Source: an uncultured Collinsella sp. (lineage in GTDB: Bacteria > Actinomycetota > Coriobacteriia > Coriobacteriales > Coriobacteriaceae). Taken from it: a stretch of 64,000 bases of DNA. Made by a program: the position numbers and the translations under genes. Positions 1-7,640 of this stretch are shown in pieces. Within the stretch, counting starts at the first letter, position 1. The number at the start of each line of letters is the position of its first letter. The stretch is taken from contig UQWS01000005.1 of NCBI GenBank assembly GCA_900544875.1, forward strand, positions 59,773 through 123,772, in the 5' to 3' direction. Below the pieces are notes generated by a model, which did no database searches, was not told the origin of the DNA, and saw only the letters and a list, made by a program, of their open reading frames with translations.

Positions 1-1049
1 AGCGCTTCGGGGGCGACGCCGGGGACCGCATGCACGTTGCCGCACCTGAATGCATCCGCGTTCTCTCGAATGAGCCGCACGCCGGCCGCGTTGCGCTCGA
101 CCGCCCATACCGACCCCGCTCGCGCGACGAGCGCCGCCTCGATCGACACGCTCCCCGTGCCGGCGCCGACGTCCCACACGGTGTCGGTCGCGGTAAGGCG
201 CAGCTTCGCGAGCGCGACGGCGCGCACCTCCTGCTTGGTCATGGGAACGTCGCCGCGGATAAAGAGCTCGTCGGGAATGCCCGAGGAAGCGTACGGCCAG
301 CGGGAGCTCGCGGCGCGAGATGCGCCCGCAGAGTCCGCCGCGGAAGAAGCCGCCGCGGGCGATGACGCGCCGGCCGGCGCCTCGGAGACTGCGCCAGAGC
401 CCGCAGGCGACCCGGCGCCGCCTGCGGGCTCGATAAGCATCACGTTCAAGTCGTCGAACGTCTGACCCGCAATTTCACTTGCGGTCGCGCAGGTGATGCG
501 CTCGTCGGGGTACGACAGACGCTCGGCCACGGTCACGCGCGCGTCCCCGAAGCCCGCCTGCACAAGCTCGCCCGAAAGCCGCGAGGGGTCTTCCCCGCCC
601 GACGTGGCGAGGAAGAGCTCACCTGCGCGCTCGGCCTCGGCCACGATGTCGCACGCCACGCCGTGAGCGCTCGCGAAGCGCCAATCCTGCCATGGACGCG
701 CAAGGCGCGCGGCGAGATACGACGCTGAGCTTATGCCGGGAATGACGCGCACGTCCACCTGCGCGTCGCCGGAGAGCGCCTCCACCAGGCGGCGCGCGCC
801 GCTGAACAGCCCCACATCGCCCGTCATCACGACCACGGCGCGCTGCCACGACGCCGCATCGGTGAGCGCGGCGACGATGTCCGCCGTCTTCACGAGCTCG
901 CATCTCACCACGTCGGGAGACACGTCGATGCCGACAAGCGCGCGATGAGCGCCGATGACCACGTCGGCGATGTCAATCGCGTCGAGCGCCGCGCGCGAGA
1001 GCAAGTCGGGGTTTCCGGGCCCCGCCCCGATGATCGTTACCTTTCGCAT
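1..1049 (-). CDS. cbiET: CbiE-CbiT fusion: cobalt-precorrin-6B (C5,C15)-methyltransferase / decarboxylase (partial, runs off left edge)
   Basis: Bifunctional enzyme of anaerobic cobalamin synthesis, methylating C5 and C15 and decarboxylating the C12 acetate. My reading of the minus strand is open from an ATG at 1049 (MRKVTIIGAGPG) to the window edge. The first ~200 residues are a tetrapyrrole methylase (CbiE; GAGPGNPD near the start, VMTGDVGLFSG around residue 75). A ~40-residue Ala/Ser/Gly/Pro-rich linker follows, then CbiT with DELFIRGDVPMTKQEVRA and the SAM motif VWDVGAGTGSVSIEAA. The C-terminus is missing. The ATG overlaps the 3' end of cbiH by 13 bases, so translation is probably coupled. 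The linker shows a true E-T fusion rather than two genes. Confidence 0.88.
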   Translation of the reverse strand, partial: MRKVTIIGAGPGNPDLLSRAALDAIDIADVVIGAHRALVGIDVSPDVVRCELVKTADIVAALTDAASWQRAVVVMTGDVGLFSGARRLVEALSGDAQVDVRVIPGISSASYLAARLARPWQDWRFASAHGVACDIVAEAERAGELFLATSGGEDPSRLSGELVQAGFGDARVTVAERLSYPDERITCATASEIAGQTFDDLNVMLIEPAGGAGSPAGSGAVSEAPAGASSPAAASSAADSAGASRAASSRWPYASSGIPDELFIRGDVPMTKQEVRAVALAKLRLTATDTVWDVGAGTGSVSIEAALVARAGSVWAVERNAAGVRLIRENADAFRCGNVHAVPGVAPEA

Positions 1050-1780
1050 GGAATCTCCCGATACCCGCGCGGCGTGACCATACGGCCGCCTACGCGCTTC
1101 GTGTCCGCGTTGCCGACGAACACGGTGGTGAACATGTCGGCGTCGAGCTCCCCCAGCTCGGAGAGCCTGCACATGCCCGACTGCTGCCCCTCGCGCCCGA
1201 TGTTGCGTACCCAGCCGCAGAGCGTGTCGGGGGCCTTCCATTCGAGCATAATCTTCGCCGCGCGCGAGAGCCTGTCGGCGCGCTTTCTGCTGCGCGGGTT
1301 GTACAAACAGATGCAGAAGTCGGCGCTCGCCACGGCGGCGAGCCTGCGCTCGATGACCTCCCACGGCGTGAGCAGGTCGGAGAGCGACACGACCGCAAAG
1401 TCGTGGGCAAGCGGGGCACCGAGCACCGCCGACCCGCTCTGAGCCGCGGTGGCCCCGGCGATAACTTCCACGTCTACATCGGGGTAGTCCTCCGCAAGCT
1501 CCAGCACGGGGCTCGCCATGCCATATACGCCCGCGTCACCGCTGCACACGAGCGCCACGGCTTCTCCGCTCTGCGCGCGCGAAAGCGCCAGGCGGCACCG
1601 TTCGACCTCGTGCATCATCGGCGTCGCGAGATGCGCCGCGTCGGGCACGGCGGCGAGCGCGAGCTCCACGTACTTCGTGTACCCCACAACGATGTCGGCC
1701 GCCTCGAGCGCGCGCCGAGCCGCAATCGTCATGCCGCCGGGGCCGCCCGGGCCGATCCCCACCACGAAGAGCTTTCCCAT
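1037..1780 (-). CDS. cbiH: Precorrin-3B / cobalt-factor III C17-methyltransferase
   Basis: SAM-dependent C17 methyltransferase that contracts the ring in corrin synthesis (CbiH/CobJ family). It is 247 residues, the usual length for a stand-alone enzyme. The N-terminal GIGPGGPGGMT loop, IVVGYTKYVELA, VCSGDAGVYGMA and the LYNPRSRKR block are typical of this member. I chose the ATG at 1780 because its first base is shared with the last base of the cbiG TGA and AAGGAG lies just upstream; a GTG one codon earlier is less likely. It sits between cbiG and cbiET in a tightly overlapped operon. Confidence 0.93.
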   Translation of the reverse strand: MGKLFVVGIGPGGPGGMTIAARRALEAADIVVGYTKYVELALAAVPDAAHLATPMMHEVERCRLALSRAQSGEAVALVCSGDAGVYGMASPVLELAEDYPDVDVEVIAGATAAQSGSAVLGAPLAHDFAVVSLSDLLTPWEVIERRLAAVASADFCICLYNPRSRKRADRLSRAAKIMLEWKAPDTLCGWVRNIGREGQQSGMCRLSELGELDADMFTTVFVGNADTKRVGGRMVTPRGYREIPCER

Positions 1781-2913
1781 CACCGCTCCTTAAACGAAAG
1801 TTCGATAGTTACCTTGGAAAACGCGACGGTCACGCCGCCGTGAGCGAGCTTCGGGAAGATAAGTTTGCCCCCGTCTGCGAGCGCCGCGCGCTCGCAGACG
1901 TTGTCGACCCCCACCGTCGCGCGCACGAAATCAGAAGGCGAAACGCTGCCTTCGACCTGCGACAACTCCTCTGCGGAATACGTCGCAAGCGGGATATTGC
2001 GAGCGCGGCAGAAGGCGAGCAGACCCTCCTCGTGCGCCTTCACGTCGATCGTCGCCGCCTCGCGCACGGCAGAAGGCGAGATACCCGCCTGCCCGCACGC
2101 GAGAAGAAACGCCTCCCCGATCGCTTCGGCGCACGCACCGCGACGGCAACCTATGCCCGCAACGATGCAGGGCACGACAAGGCGAAGCGGCTCGGGCGCA
2201 GGCGCCTGCGCCCGCACGCCCGCCGGCTTCCCCGTCTCACCGGCGGGCACAACCTCGCCCGTTGTCTCCGCCGCGCGAACGGACGCACCTGCATTCGCGC
2301 CAGCGAACGGCGACACGACGATATCGGCCCGAGCGCGGTCGGACGCAATGTCAACCCCCTCAGGCGGCTGTCCCGAAATCGGTATGTCGGCATAGAGCGC
2401 CACGCGCCCGCCAGAAAGCAGCCGCGCCGATACTCGCTTGATGGCCTCGGGATTCGAAACGGCGAGCCCCGCACAGCGCGCCCACTCATCCACCGCCCAC
2501 ACGCCGCGGACGTCGGTCGCCGTGGTGATGACGGGGATGGCGCCTACCGCGCGTGCCACAGTTTGCGCAAGCTCGTTCGCACCGCCCAAATGCCCCGACA
2601 AAAGCGGGACGGCAAAGCGCCCCGCTTCGTCGATCGCCACAACCGCGGGATCGTGTGTCTTCGAGGCGACATGCGGCGCGATCGCCCGCACGGCGATGCC
2701 CGCCGCGCCCACGAATAGAAGCGCGTCCGACGCTTCCCACGCGTGCGCCGTCCATGCGCGCAGGTCGGCCTTCCCCTCGCCGAACCCGCGCGAAACGGAA
2801 ACGTCCCAGCCAGGGTCATCTTCACCTGTCTGCGCGCAATCGGAAAGCGCGCGTGCGGTGCGCTCCGCAAACGCATACCCCCTCTCGGTGAACGCTATGC
2901 AGGAAACCCTCAT
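1780..2913 (-). CDS. cbiG: Cobalt-precorrin-5A hydrolase
   Basis: CbiG opens the delta-lactone of cobalt-precorrin-5A and releases acetaldehyde in the anaerobic pathway. The 377 residues show the CbiG layout: an N-terminal domain with LLFVGAAGIAVRAIAPH and a PLLSGHLGGANELA block, a variable linker rich in Ala/Gly/Pro, and a C-terminal domain with GIGCRRGACAEAI and ISPSAVREAATIDVKA. The linker is somewhat long. The ATG at 2913 follows directly after the cbiL TAG, and the 3' end overlaps cbiH by one base. A dedicated CbiG with CbiD and CbiK-type proteins indicates the anaerobic (early cobalt insertion) route. Confidence 0.93.
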   Translation of the reverse strand: MRVSCIAFTERGYAFAERTARALSDCAQTGEDDPGWDVSVSRGFGEGKADLRAWTAHAWEASDALLFVGAAGIAVRAIAPHVASKTHDPAVVAIDEAGRFAVPLLSGHLGGANELAQTVARAVGAIPVITTATDVRGVWAVDEWARCAGLAVSNPEAIKRVSARLLSGGRVALYADIPISGQPPEGVDIASDRARADIVVSPFAGANAGASVRAAETTGEVVPAGETGKPAGVRAQAPAPEPLRLVVPCIVAGIGCRRGACAEAIGEAFLLACGQAGISPSAVREAATIDVKAHEEGLLAFCRARNIPLATYSAEELSQVEGSVSPSDFVRATVGVDNVCERAALADGGKLIFPKLAHGGVTVAFSKVTIELSFKER

Positions 2914-3603
2914 CTAGCGCACCACCATCGTCGAGAAGTAGCTGCCCCGATCGGGCACATCGTCGAGCGAGCGGTACACGCGCTCGCCCGGAAGCCCACA
3001 GTCCTCTACGAGCTCGGCACCGTCGAAGACGCCCTCCTCGCAAAGGAAGCGCTTCGTGTCCGCAAGCGAGCGCCGCGCCTTCATGACCACCTTCGTCCCC
3101 GGCCAGCCGATTGCGCGGCGCACGTCATCGTAGCCGCCGGGCACGATGTGCAGAGGCGACGACATCTCGGGCGTGAGGTCGCGCTCGAGCGCCGCGGCGA
3201 CCGCGCAGAAGCTCGGCACGCCAGGAATAGCGCGCGCCTCGAACCCGCGGGCACGCACGTCGGGCGCTATGCGCTGGAAGGTGGCGTAGATGCTCGGGTC
3301 CCCCAGGTTCAGCAGCGCGACGTCGCGGACCGCATCCAGGTGCGCGACAAGCTCGCGAACAAGCGAGACATGCTCGGCCGCGCGGCGCACGGCGTCGCGC
3401 GTCATCGAGAATCGCACGGGGATCACCGTCTTGCCTGTAAGGTCGACGGCGCCGCGCACGATGTCGAGCGCGACCATGGCCCCGTCCGCCGTCTGCGGTG
3501 CGGCGATGACCGGACACGATTCGATTGTGCGGACGGCCTTGATCGTGAGCAGCTCGGGGTCGCCAGGCCCCGTGCCCACCCCGTACAGCACGCCTTTACT
3601 CAT
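2914..3603 (-). CDS. cbiL: Cobalt-factor II / precorrin-2 C20-methyltransferase
   Basis: Adds the C20 methyl group, the first methylation committed to corrin synthesis. The 229-residue protein opens MSKGVLYGVGTGPGDPELLT and carries VIAAPQT, NLGDPSIYATF and AIPGVPSFCAVAA, the family blocks. An in-frame ATG 10 codons upstream exists, but the chosen one lies inside the cbiD stop region as ATGAGTAA, a classic stop/start overlap, so coupled translation is likely. Its stop abuts cbiG. Confidence 0.93.
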   Translation of the reverse strand: MSKGVLYGVGTGPGDPELLTIKAVRTIESCPVIAAPQTADGAMVALDIVRGAVDLTGKTVIPVRFSMTRDAVRRAAEHVSLVRELVAHLDAVRDVALLNLGDPSIYATFQRIAPDVRARGFEARAIPGVPSFCAVAAALERDLTPEMSSPLHIVPGGYDDVRRAIGWPGTKVVMKARRSLADTKRFLCEEGVFDGAELVEDCGLPGERVYRSLDDVPDRGSYFSTMVVR

Positions 3604-4780
3604 ACGTCGCCCCCAATTCCCCGATAACTGCATCGGCGCCCGACGTGCGGAAAAGCTCGCGGCGCTCGGCGTCGAACACGACCGCGGCGATATCGCATGC
3701 GCCCGCCGCGCGGCGGCGCAACCTGTCCTCGGTTGCCGCAGCGAGCGAGGCGCGCGCAGCGTCCCCCACGCCGGCGGCCTCGATTGCCTCGAGCGCCGCC
3801 GTGGTCGTGACCGACGACATGATCTCGCGCACGGTCTTCGCGTCCGCGCCGGCCAAGGCCGCGTGGGCGGCCAGAATCTCAGCGCGGCAGTCGGCGGTAC
3901 GCGAATGGGTGTCCATGATGCCGCCCGCGACCTTCACCAGCTTGCCGATGTGTCCCACAAGAAGGACGTTGGTAAATCCCTCGCGAACGCAGCAATCAAT
4001 CGCATCGCCCACGAAGTTGGAGATGAAGACCATCGGCGCACCGTTTAGGTGGAAATGCCCCGAGATGAACTGCTCGCCGTAGTTGCCGGGCGTGAGCACG
4101 ACTCCGCGCCGCCCCATAGCCGCATGCTGCCGGATCTCGAGCTCGATGCTGTCGCGCAAGGCAGCGAGGCTGCGCGGCTCGACGATGCCCGTCGTGCCCA
4201 GGATGGAGATTCCGTCCTCTATCCCCAGGTGTGGATTGAAGGTCTTTTCGGCAAGGGCAACACCCTCGGGCACTGAAATCGTCACAGCAATATTTCCAGA
4301 AAAGCCGTGCGCGGCGCACACCTCGCGCACCGCCGAAGTGATCATCGCGCGCGGCGTCGCGTTGATGGCGGCCGCCCCCACCGGCTGCTCGAGCCCGGGC
4401 AACGTCACGCGCCCCACGCCCACGCCGCCATCGACGGAAACTTCCGATTCGCGCGCGGGCACGCCCTTGCTGCCCGCCGCGCCCGTGCCCGACCCCGCAT
4501 GTTCCACGCGCGCGTACACGAGCACGCCGTCGGTCACATCGGCATCGTCGCCTGCGTCCTTTCGCACGGCGCACTGGGCGCACCCCTCGCCGATACATGC
4601 GTCGACCACGTCCGTCTCGATGGGCAGCCCGCCGGGGGTGACGATCGACACGCAGCCGACGGGCTTTCGTGACAAGAGCATCTCGCAGGCCGCCTTCGCC
4701 GCGAGCGTGGCGCAGCTCCCCGTGGTAAAGCCGCAGCGAAGGCGGGTCGTCCCGGTATATATGTAGTGCTCGAAGGCCAC
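3596..4780 (-). CDS. cbiD: Cobalt-precorrin-5B C1-methyltransferase
   Basis: CbiD methylates C1 of cobalt-precorrin-5B and is diagnostic of the anaerobic cobalamin pathway. Family signatures are LRCGFTTGSCATLAAKAACE near the N-terminus, GVGVGRVTLPGL, GYGEQ-like NYGEQFISGHFHLNGA, and VLLVGHIGKLVKVAGGIMDTHS. I place the start at a GTG (4780), two bases past the cbiF stop, giving 394 residues; the ATG at 4873 would overlap cbiF by about 90 bases and adds a low-complexity basic leader. Its 3' end overlaps cbiL. The insertion around residues 90-130 (Gly/Ser/Ala-rich) makes it slightly longer than usual. Confidence 0.92.
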   Translation of the reverse strand: MAFEHYIYTGTTRLRCGFTTGSCATLAAKAACEMLLSRKPVGCVSIVTPGGLPIETDVVDACIGEGCAQCAVRKDAGDDADVTDGVLVYARVEHAGSGTGAAGSKGVPARESEVSVDGGVGVGRVTLPGLEQPVGAAAINATPRAMITSAVREVCAAHGFSGNIAVTISVPEGVALAEKTFNPHLGIEDGISILGTTGIVEPRSLAALRDSIELEIRQHAAMGRRGVVLTPGNYGEQFISGHFHLNGAPMVFISNFVGDAIDCCVREGFTNVLLVGHIGKLVKVAGGIMDTHSRTADCRAEILAAHAALAGADAKTVREIMSSVTTTAALEAIEAAGVGDAARASLAAATEDRLRRRAAGACDIAAVVFDAERRELFRTSGADAVIGELGATYE

Positions 4781-4781
4781 G

Positions 4782-5573
4782 CTAGCTGCTCGCCTTCCGA
4801 TACCCCGTGGCAAACGAAGGGTCGTAAAGCTTGCTGCGCTCGTACGACTCCGCTTGCGCGCCGTCGTGCGCAAGCCCGCCGCGAGCTCCGAGAACGCGGC
4901 CCACCACCACGAGCGCCGTGCGGTCGATGCCCTCTCGCGCGCCCGCGTCGGCGAGCGTGCCCACTGTGCATCGCACCACGCGCTCCTCAGGCCAGGTCGC
5001 CTTGTACACGAGCGCCGCCGGCTCGTCGGAGCTGCGGCCCGCGGCCAAAAGCTCGGCGGAAAGCTCGGCGAGCATACCCGAGCTCAGGAAGATAACCATA
5101 GTCGAGCCGCTTTCCGCCATGGTGCGCATGCCCTCTCCCGCGGGCATGGGGGTGCGTCCGGAAAGCCGCGTGATCACGACCGACTGGCTGATTCCCGGCA
5201 GCGTGTATTCCTGGCGAAGCGCCGCCGCGGCACCGCAAAAGCTCGACACGCCGGGCACCACCTCGTAGTCCACGCCGCGCGCGTCGAGCGCGTCCATCTG
5301 CTCCTGGATGGCGCCGTACAGGCACGGGTCGCCCGTGTGCAGGCGCACCACTTCCTCGCCCCGTGCATCCGCCGCGCACATCACGTCGAGCACTTCCTCC
5401 AAGGTCATGTGCGCGCTGTCGTAGACAACGCAGGATTCCTTACACTCGGCGAGCAGCTCGGGGTTCACAAGGCTCCCCGCCCAAACGACCACGTCGGCCG
5501 CGCGCAGAAGACGCGCCCCGCGCAGCGTGATAAGGTCGGCGGCGCCCGAACCTGCGCCAACGATATGAATCAT
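4782..5573 (-). CDS. cbiF: Cobalt-precorrin-4 C11-methyltransferase
   Basis: SAM-dependent C11 methyltransferase (CbiF/CobM). The 263 residues begin MIHIVGAGSGAADLITLRG and contain VVWAGSLVNPELL, VVRLHTGDPCLYGAIQEQM and VVPGVSSFCGAAAAL, the recognised CbiF blocks. I chose the ATG at 5573: the family begins exactly here, and the open frame upstream, up to 5894, runs back through the leader hairpin and has no homology. It is the first gene of the minus-strand operon, so its leader (5574-5780), with a 26-bp perfect inverted repeat, is where regulation of the operon should act. Confidence 0.93.
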   Translation of the reverse strand: MIHIVGAGSGAADLITLRGARLLRAADVVVWAGSLVNPELLAECKESCVVYDSAHMTLEEVLDVMCAADARGEEVVRLHTGDPCLYGAIQEQMDALDARGVDYEVVPGVSSFCGAAAALRQEYTLPGISQSVVITRLSGRTPMPAGEGMRTMAESGSTMVIFLSSGMLAELSAELLAAGRSSDEPAALVYKATWPEERVVRCTVGTLADAGAREGIDRTALVVVGRVLGARGGLAHDGAQAESYERSKLYDPSFATGYRKASS

Positions 5574-5607
5574 CCGAGCCTTCCCTTCCCGTTTCTCGTC
5601 GCAACTG

Positions 5608-5669
5608 TTTGCGCCGCCCTTCGCGCAGCGGGCAAAACACGGCGCCCGCTGCGCGAAGGGCGGCGCAAA
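5608..5669. repeat. Perfect 26-bp inverted repeat (hairpin) in cbiF leader
   Basis: Bases 5608-5633 and 5644-5669 are exact reverse complements around a 10-base loop. The stem is GC-rich and ends in TTTGCGCC / GGCGCAAA. It lies 35 bases upstream of the cbiF start codon. It has no T-run on the minus strand, so it is not a standard intrinsic terminator. It could be a regulatory hairpin, a REP-like element or an mRNA stabiliser. Confidence 0.8.
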
Positions 5670-5794
5670 TACGCAGGCAGGAGGCGCAATGCCGCCCGCC
5701 CTGGCTTTACACGCCCGCAAGTGCCCACTATGATAGTAACAGTTTCGGCAACGAGCATATGACAATCGGATAAAAGGAAATGACCGGCGCGGCG

Positions 5795-5910
5795 CCCGCA
5801 CAGCCCGCGCTGGCTTGCGGAGGGAACCAGGTGGGAATCCTGGGCAAGGGACATTACTGTATAGGACGCGCGGGCGAACCGCCTCGCGCCCCAAGCCAGA
5901 CTGCTTCGCC
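5795..5910 (+). ncRNA. Cobalamin (B12) riboswitch
   Basis: The plus strand carries the conserved cobalamin aptamer core: GGAGGGAACCAGGTGGGAATCC (read in two parts at 5818-5840), then GGGACATTACTGT (the B12-box equivalent of CCGCNACTGT) and a closing AAGCCAGACTGC at about 5892-5903. CTGGCTT (5810-5816) pairs with AAGCCAG (5893-5899). It lies about 120 bases upstream of the cbiK-like gene and should repress that operon when cobalamin is plentiful. The exact ends are estimates. Confidence 0.85.
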
Positions 5911-5949
5911 TTTTCCTCACGGCATCGCCGTGGCGTTAGCTCCTTGTGA

Positions 5950-5973
5950 ACCCCGAGGGGTGCGCTTTTCTTT
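5950..5973 (+). terminator. Candidate riboswitch expression platform / terminator
   Basis: ACCCC-GA-GGGGT hairpin (5950-5961) followed by GCGCTTTTCTTT. It lies downstream of the aptamer and upstream of the chelatase start, where a ligand-controlled terminator would be expected. A second hairpin CACGGCATCGCCGTG at 5918-5932 may be the competing element. The stem is short. Confidence 0.45.
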
Positions 5974-6032
5974 CGCTTGTGCCGACAAGCAACTGTCGCC
6001 GGGGGACCGGCAAACCGAGGAAAGGAAAAACC

Positions 6033-6959
6033 ATGTCCGACCAGATGTCACGCCGCAGCTTCATGGGCGCCGCAGCAACCGGAGCCGTCGCGCTCGCCGG
6101 AATCACGCTCGCGGGCTGCTCCAGCACCTCCGCGAGTTCCGAGAAATCGAGCGAAAAGGAGAAGGCCGTGAAGCCGGTCATCCTCGTCACGAGCTTCGGC
6201 ACGAGCTACAACGACTCGCGCCACATCACCATCGGCGCCATCGAAGACGCTATCCGCGAGAAGTACTGGCAGGACTACGACATCCGCCGCGCCTTCACCG
6301 CTCAGATCATCATCGACAAGCTGAAGAAGCGCGACGGCATCACGATCGACAACATGACCGAGGCGCTCGACCGCTGCGTGGAAGACGGCGTGAAGGAAAT
6401 CGTCGTGCAGCCGACGCATCTCATGGCTGGCCTGGAATACGCCGACGTGAAAGACGAGCTCGACAAGTACGCCGACAAGTTCGACAAGATCTCGCTCGGG
6501 GACCCGCTGCTCACCTCCGACGACGACTACAAGAAGGTGGCCGCAGCCATTAAGGAGAACATGGCGTCCTTCGACGACGGCAAGACGGCGCTGTGCCTCA
6601 TGGGCCACGGCACCGAAGCCGATTCCAACGCCGACTATGCCAAGATGCAGGAAGTGTTCAAGAACGAGGGCTTGACGCAGTTCTTCGTCGGCACCGTCGA
6701 GGCTGAACCGACCTGCGAGGATGTTATCGCCGCCGCGAGCGCCGCAGGGTACAAGAAGGCCGTGCTCGCGCCGTTCATGGTGGTCGCGGGCGACCACGCG
6801 AATAACGACATGGCAGACGAGACCGACCCCGACAGCTGGGCTGCGAAGTTCGTGGCTGCCGGCTTCGAAGTGACGTGCCTGCTCCAGGGTCTGGGACAGA
6901 ACGCCGCGGTCGATGACATCTACGTCTCGCACGTGGACGACGCCATCGCCAAGCTGTAA
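6033..6959 (+). CDS. cbiK: Exported CbiK-type sirohydrochlorin cobaltochelatase (Tat/lipoprotein signal)
   Basis: CbiK inserts cobalt into sirohydrochlorin to make cobalt-factor II. The 308 residues start with SRRSFMGAAATGAVALAG, a twin-arginine motif and hydrophobic stretch, ending in a lipobox LAGC at about residue 29, so the protein should be anchored outside the membrane. The body is CbiK-like: LVTSFGTSYNDSR, VVQPTHLMAG (candidate metal His), LMGHGTEADSNADY (second His) and FVGTVEAEP. The start at 6033 follows an AAAGGA Shine-Dalgarno. Cytoplasmic CbiK normally has no signal peptide, while Desulfovibrio periplasmic CbiK is a known exception. It is first in a riboswitch-led operon with two lipoproteins and an importer. 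The substrate outside the cell is open: sirohydrochlorin, another porphyrin, or a metal-carrier role. Confidence 0.85.
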   Translation: MSDQMSRRSFMGAAATGAVALAGITLAGCSSTSASSEKSSEKEKAVKPVILVTSFGTSYNDSRHITIGAIEDAIREKYWQDYDIRRAFTAQIIIDKLKKRDGITIDNMTEALDRCVEDGVKEIVVQPTHLMAGLEYADVKDELDKYADKFDKISLGDPLLTSDDDYKKVAAAIKENMASFDDGKTALCLMGHGTEADSNADYAKMQEVFKNEGLTQFFVGTVEAEPTCEDVIAAASAAGYKKAVLAPFMVVAGDHANNDMADETDPDSWAAKFVAAGFEVTCLLQGLGQNAAVDDIYVSHVDDAIAKL

Positions 6960-7102
6960 ACTCGCCGCGCACGGGGGCGCCGGTCGCGTCCCCGTGCAAC
7001 GGGCATGCGCCTTCCCCGACTGACGGCGCATGCCCGTTGCATTCGCATCCCGCCCGCCCACCGCACGGCGCGGGCGGTCGAAGCGATTGAAAGGAACCCT
7101 CT

Positions 7103-7636
7103 ATGTTGAAGAAAACCCTCGCCTTCGCCCTGTCGGCGGCGCTTTTCGCGTTCTCGCTCGCCGGCTGCGGCGGAAATTCAATCGACAGCGCAAAGGCAAG
7201 CGATGCCGATTCCCAGGAAAAGACCGAACAGGCGGCCGATGCGCCCGAGGGCGCAAGCGCTGCCCCCATCACCGCCGACAAGGTGGCCGACGGCACCTAT
7301 CCGATCACCGTAGATTCCAGCTCGAACATGTTCAGGATTGTGGACGCCCAGCTCATCGTGGAAAACGGCTCCATGCACTGCGTGATGACACTTTCCGGCA
7401 CGGGCTACGGCAAGCTCTTCATGGGCACGGGCGACGAGGCTGCCGCCGCGAGCGAGGCCGACTTCATCCCCTATGTGGAAAACGCGGAAGGCAAGTACAC
7501 CTACGACGTGCCCGTTGAAGCGCTCGACGAGGACACCGCCTGCGCCGCGTGGAGCATTAGAAAAGGGCAGTGGTACGACCGCACGCTCGTGTTCGAATCC
7601 GCCGGCGTCGATCTGCGCGCCGACGCGCTGAAGTAA
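7103..7636 (+). CDS. Small lipoprotein with NEAT-like beta-sandwich domain (tentative)
   Basis: The 177-residue protein has a lipoprotein signal (basic MLKK, hydrophobic core, SLAGCGG with Cys near residue 22), then an acidic Ala-rich linker to about residue 60, then one compact domain. That domain (DGTYPITV, VENGSMHCVMTLSGTGYGKL, YDVPVEALDE) resembles the N-terminal part of the next gene, including a shared VENG/VKDG-type turn and a [FY]-[DE]-[IV]-PV segment. The pattern recalls NEAT haem-binding domains; this is inference, and I cannot assign a ligand. It sits between the chelatase and the solute-binding protein with a clear AAAGGAA site, suggesting a role in delivering tetrapyrrole or metal. 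Confidence 0.6.
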   Translation: MLKKTLAFALSAALFAFSLAGCGGNSIDSAKASDADSQEKTEQAADAPEGASAAPITADKVADGTYPITVDSSSNMFRIVDAQLIVENGSMHCVMTLSGTGYGKLFMGTGDEAAAASEADFIPYVENAEGKYTYDVPVEALDEDTACAAWSIRKGQWYDRTLVFESAGVDLRADALK

Positions 7637-7640
7637 CGCC

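Noticed and set aside
4534..4971. 145-codon minus-strand frame between cbiD and cbiF
   Set aside because: Overlaps both real genes in another frame and is Arg/Ala-rich, as expected of a GC-rich shadow frame.
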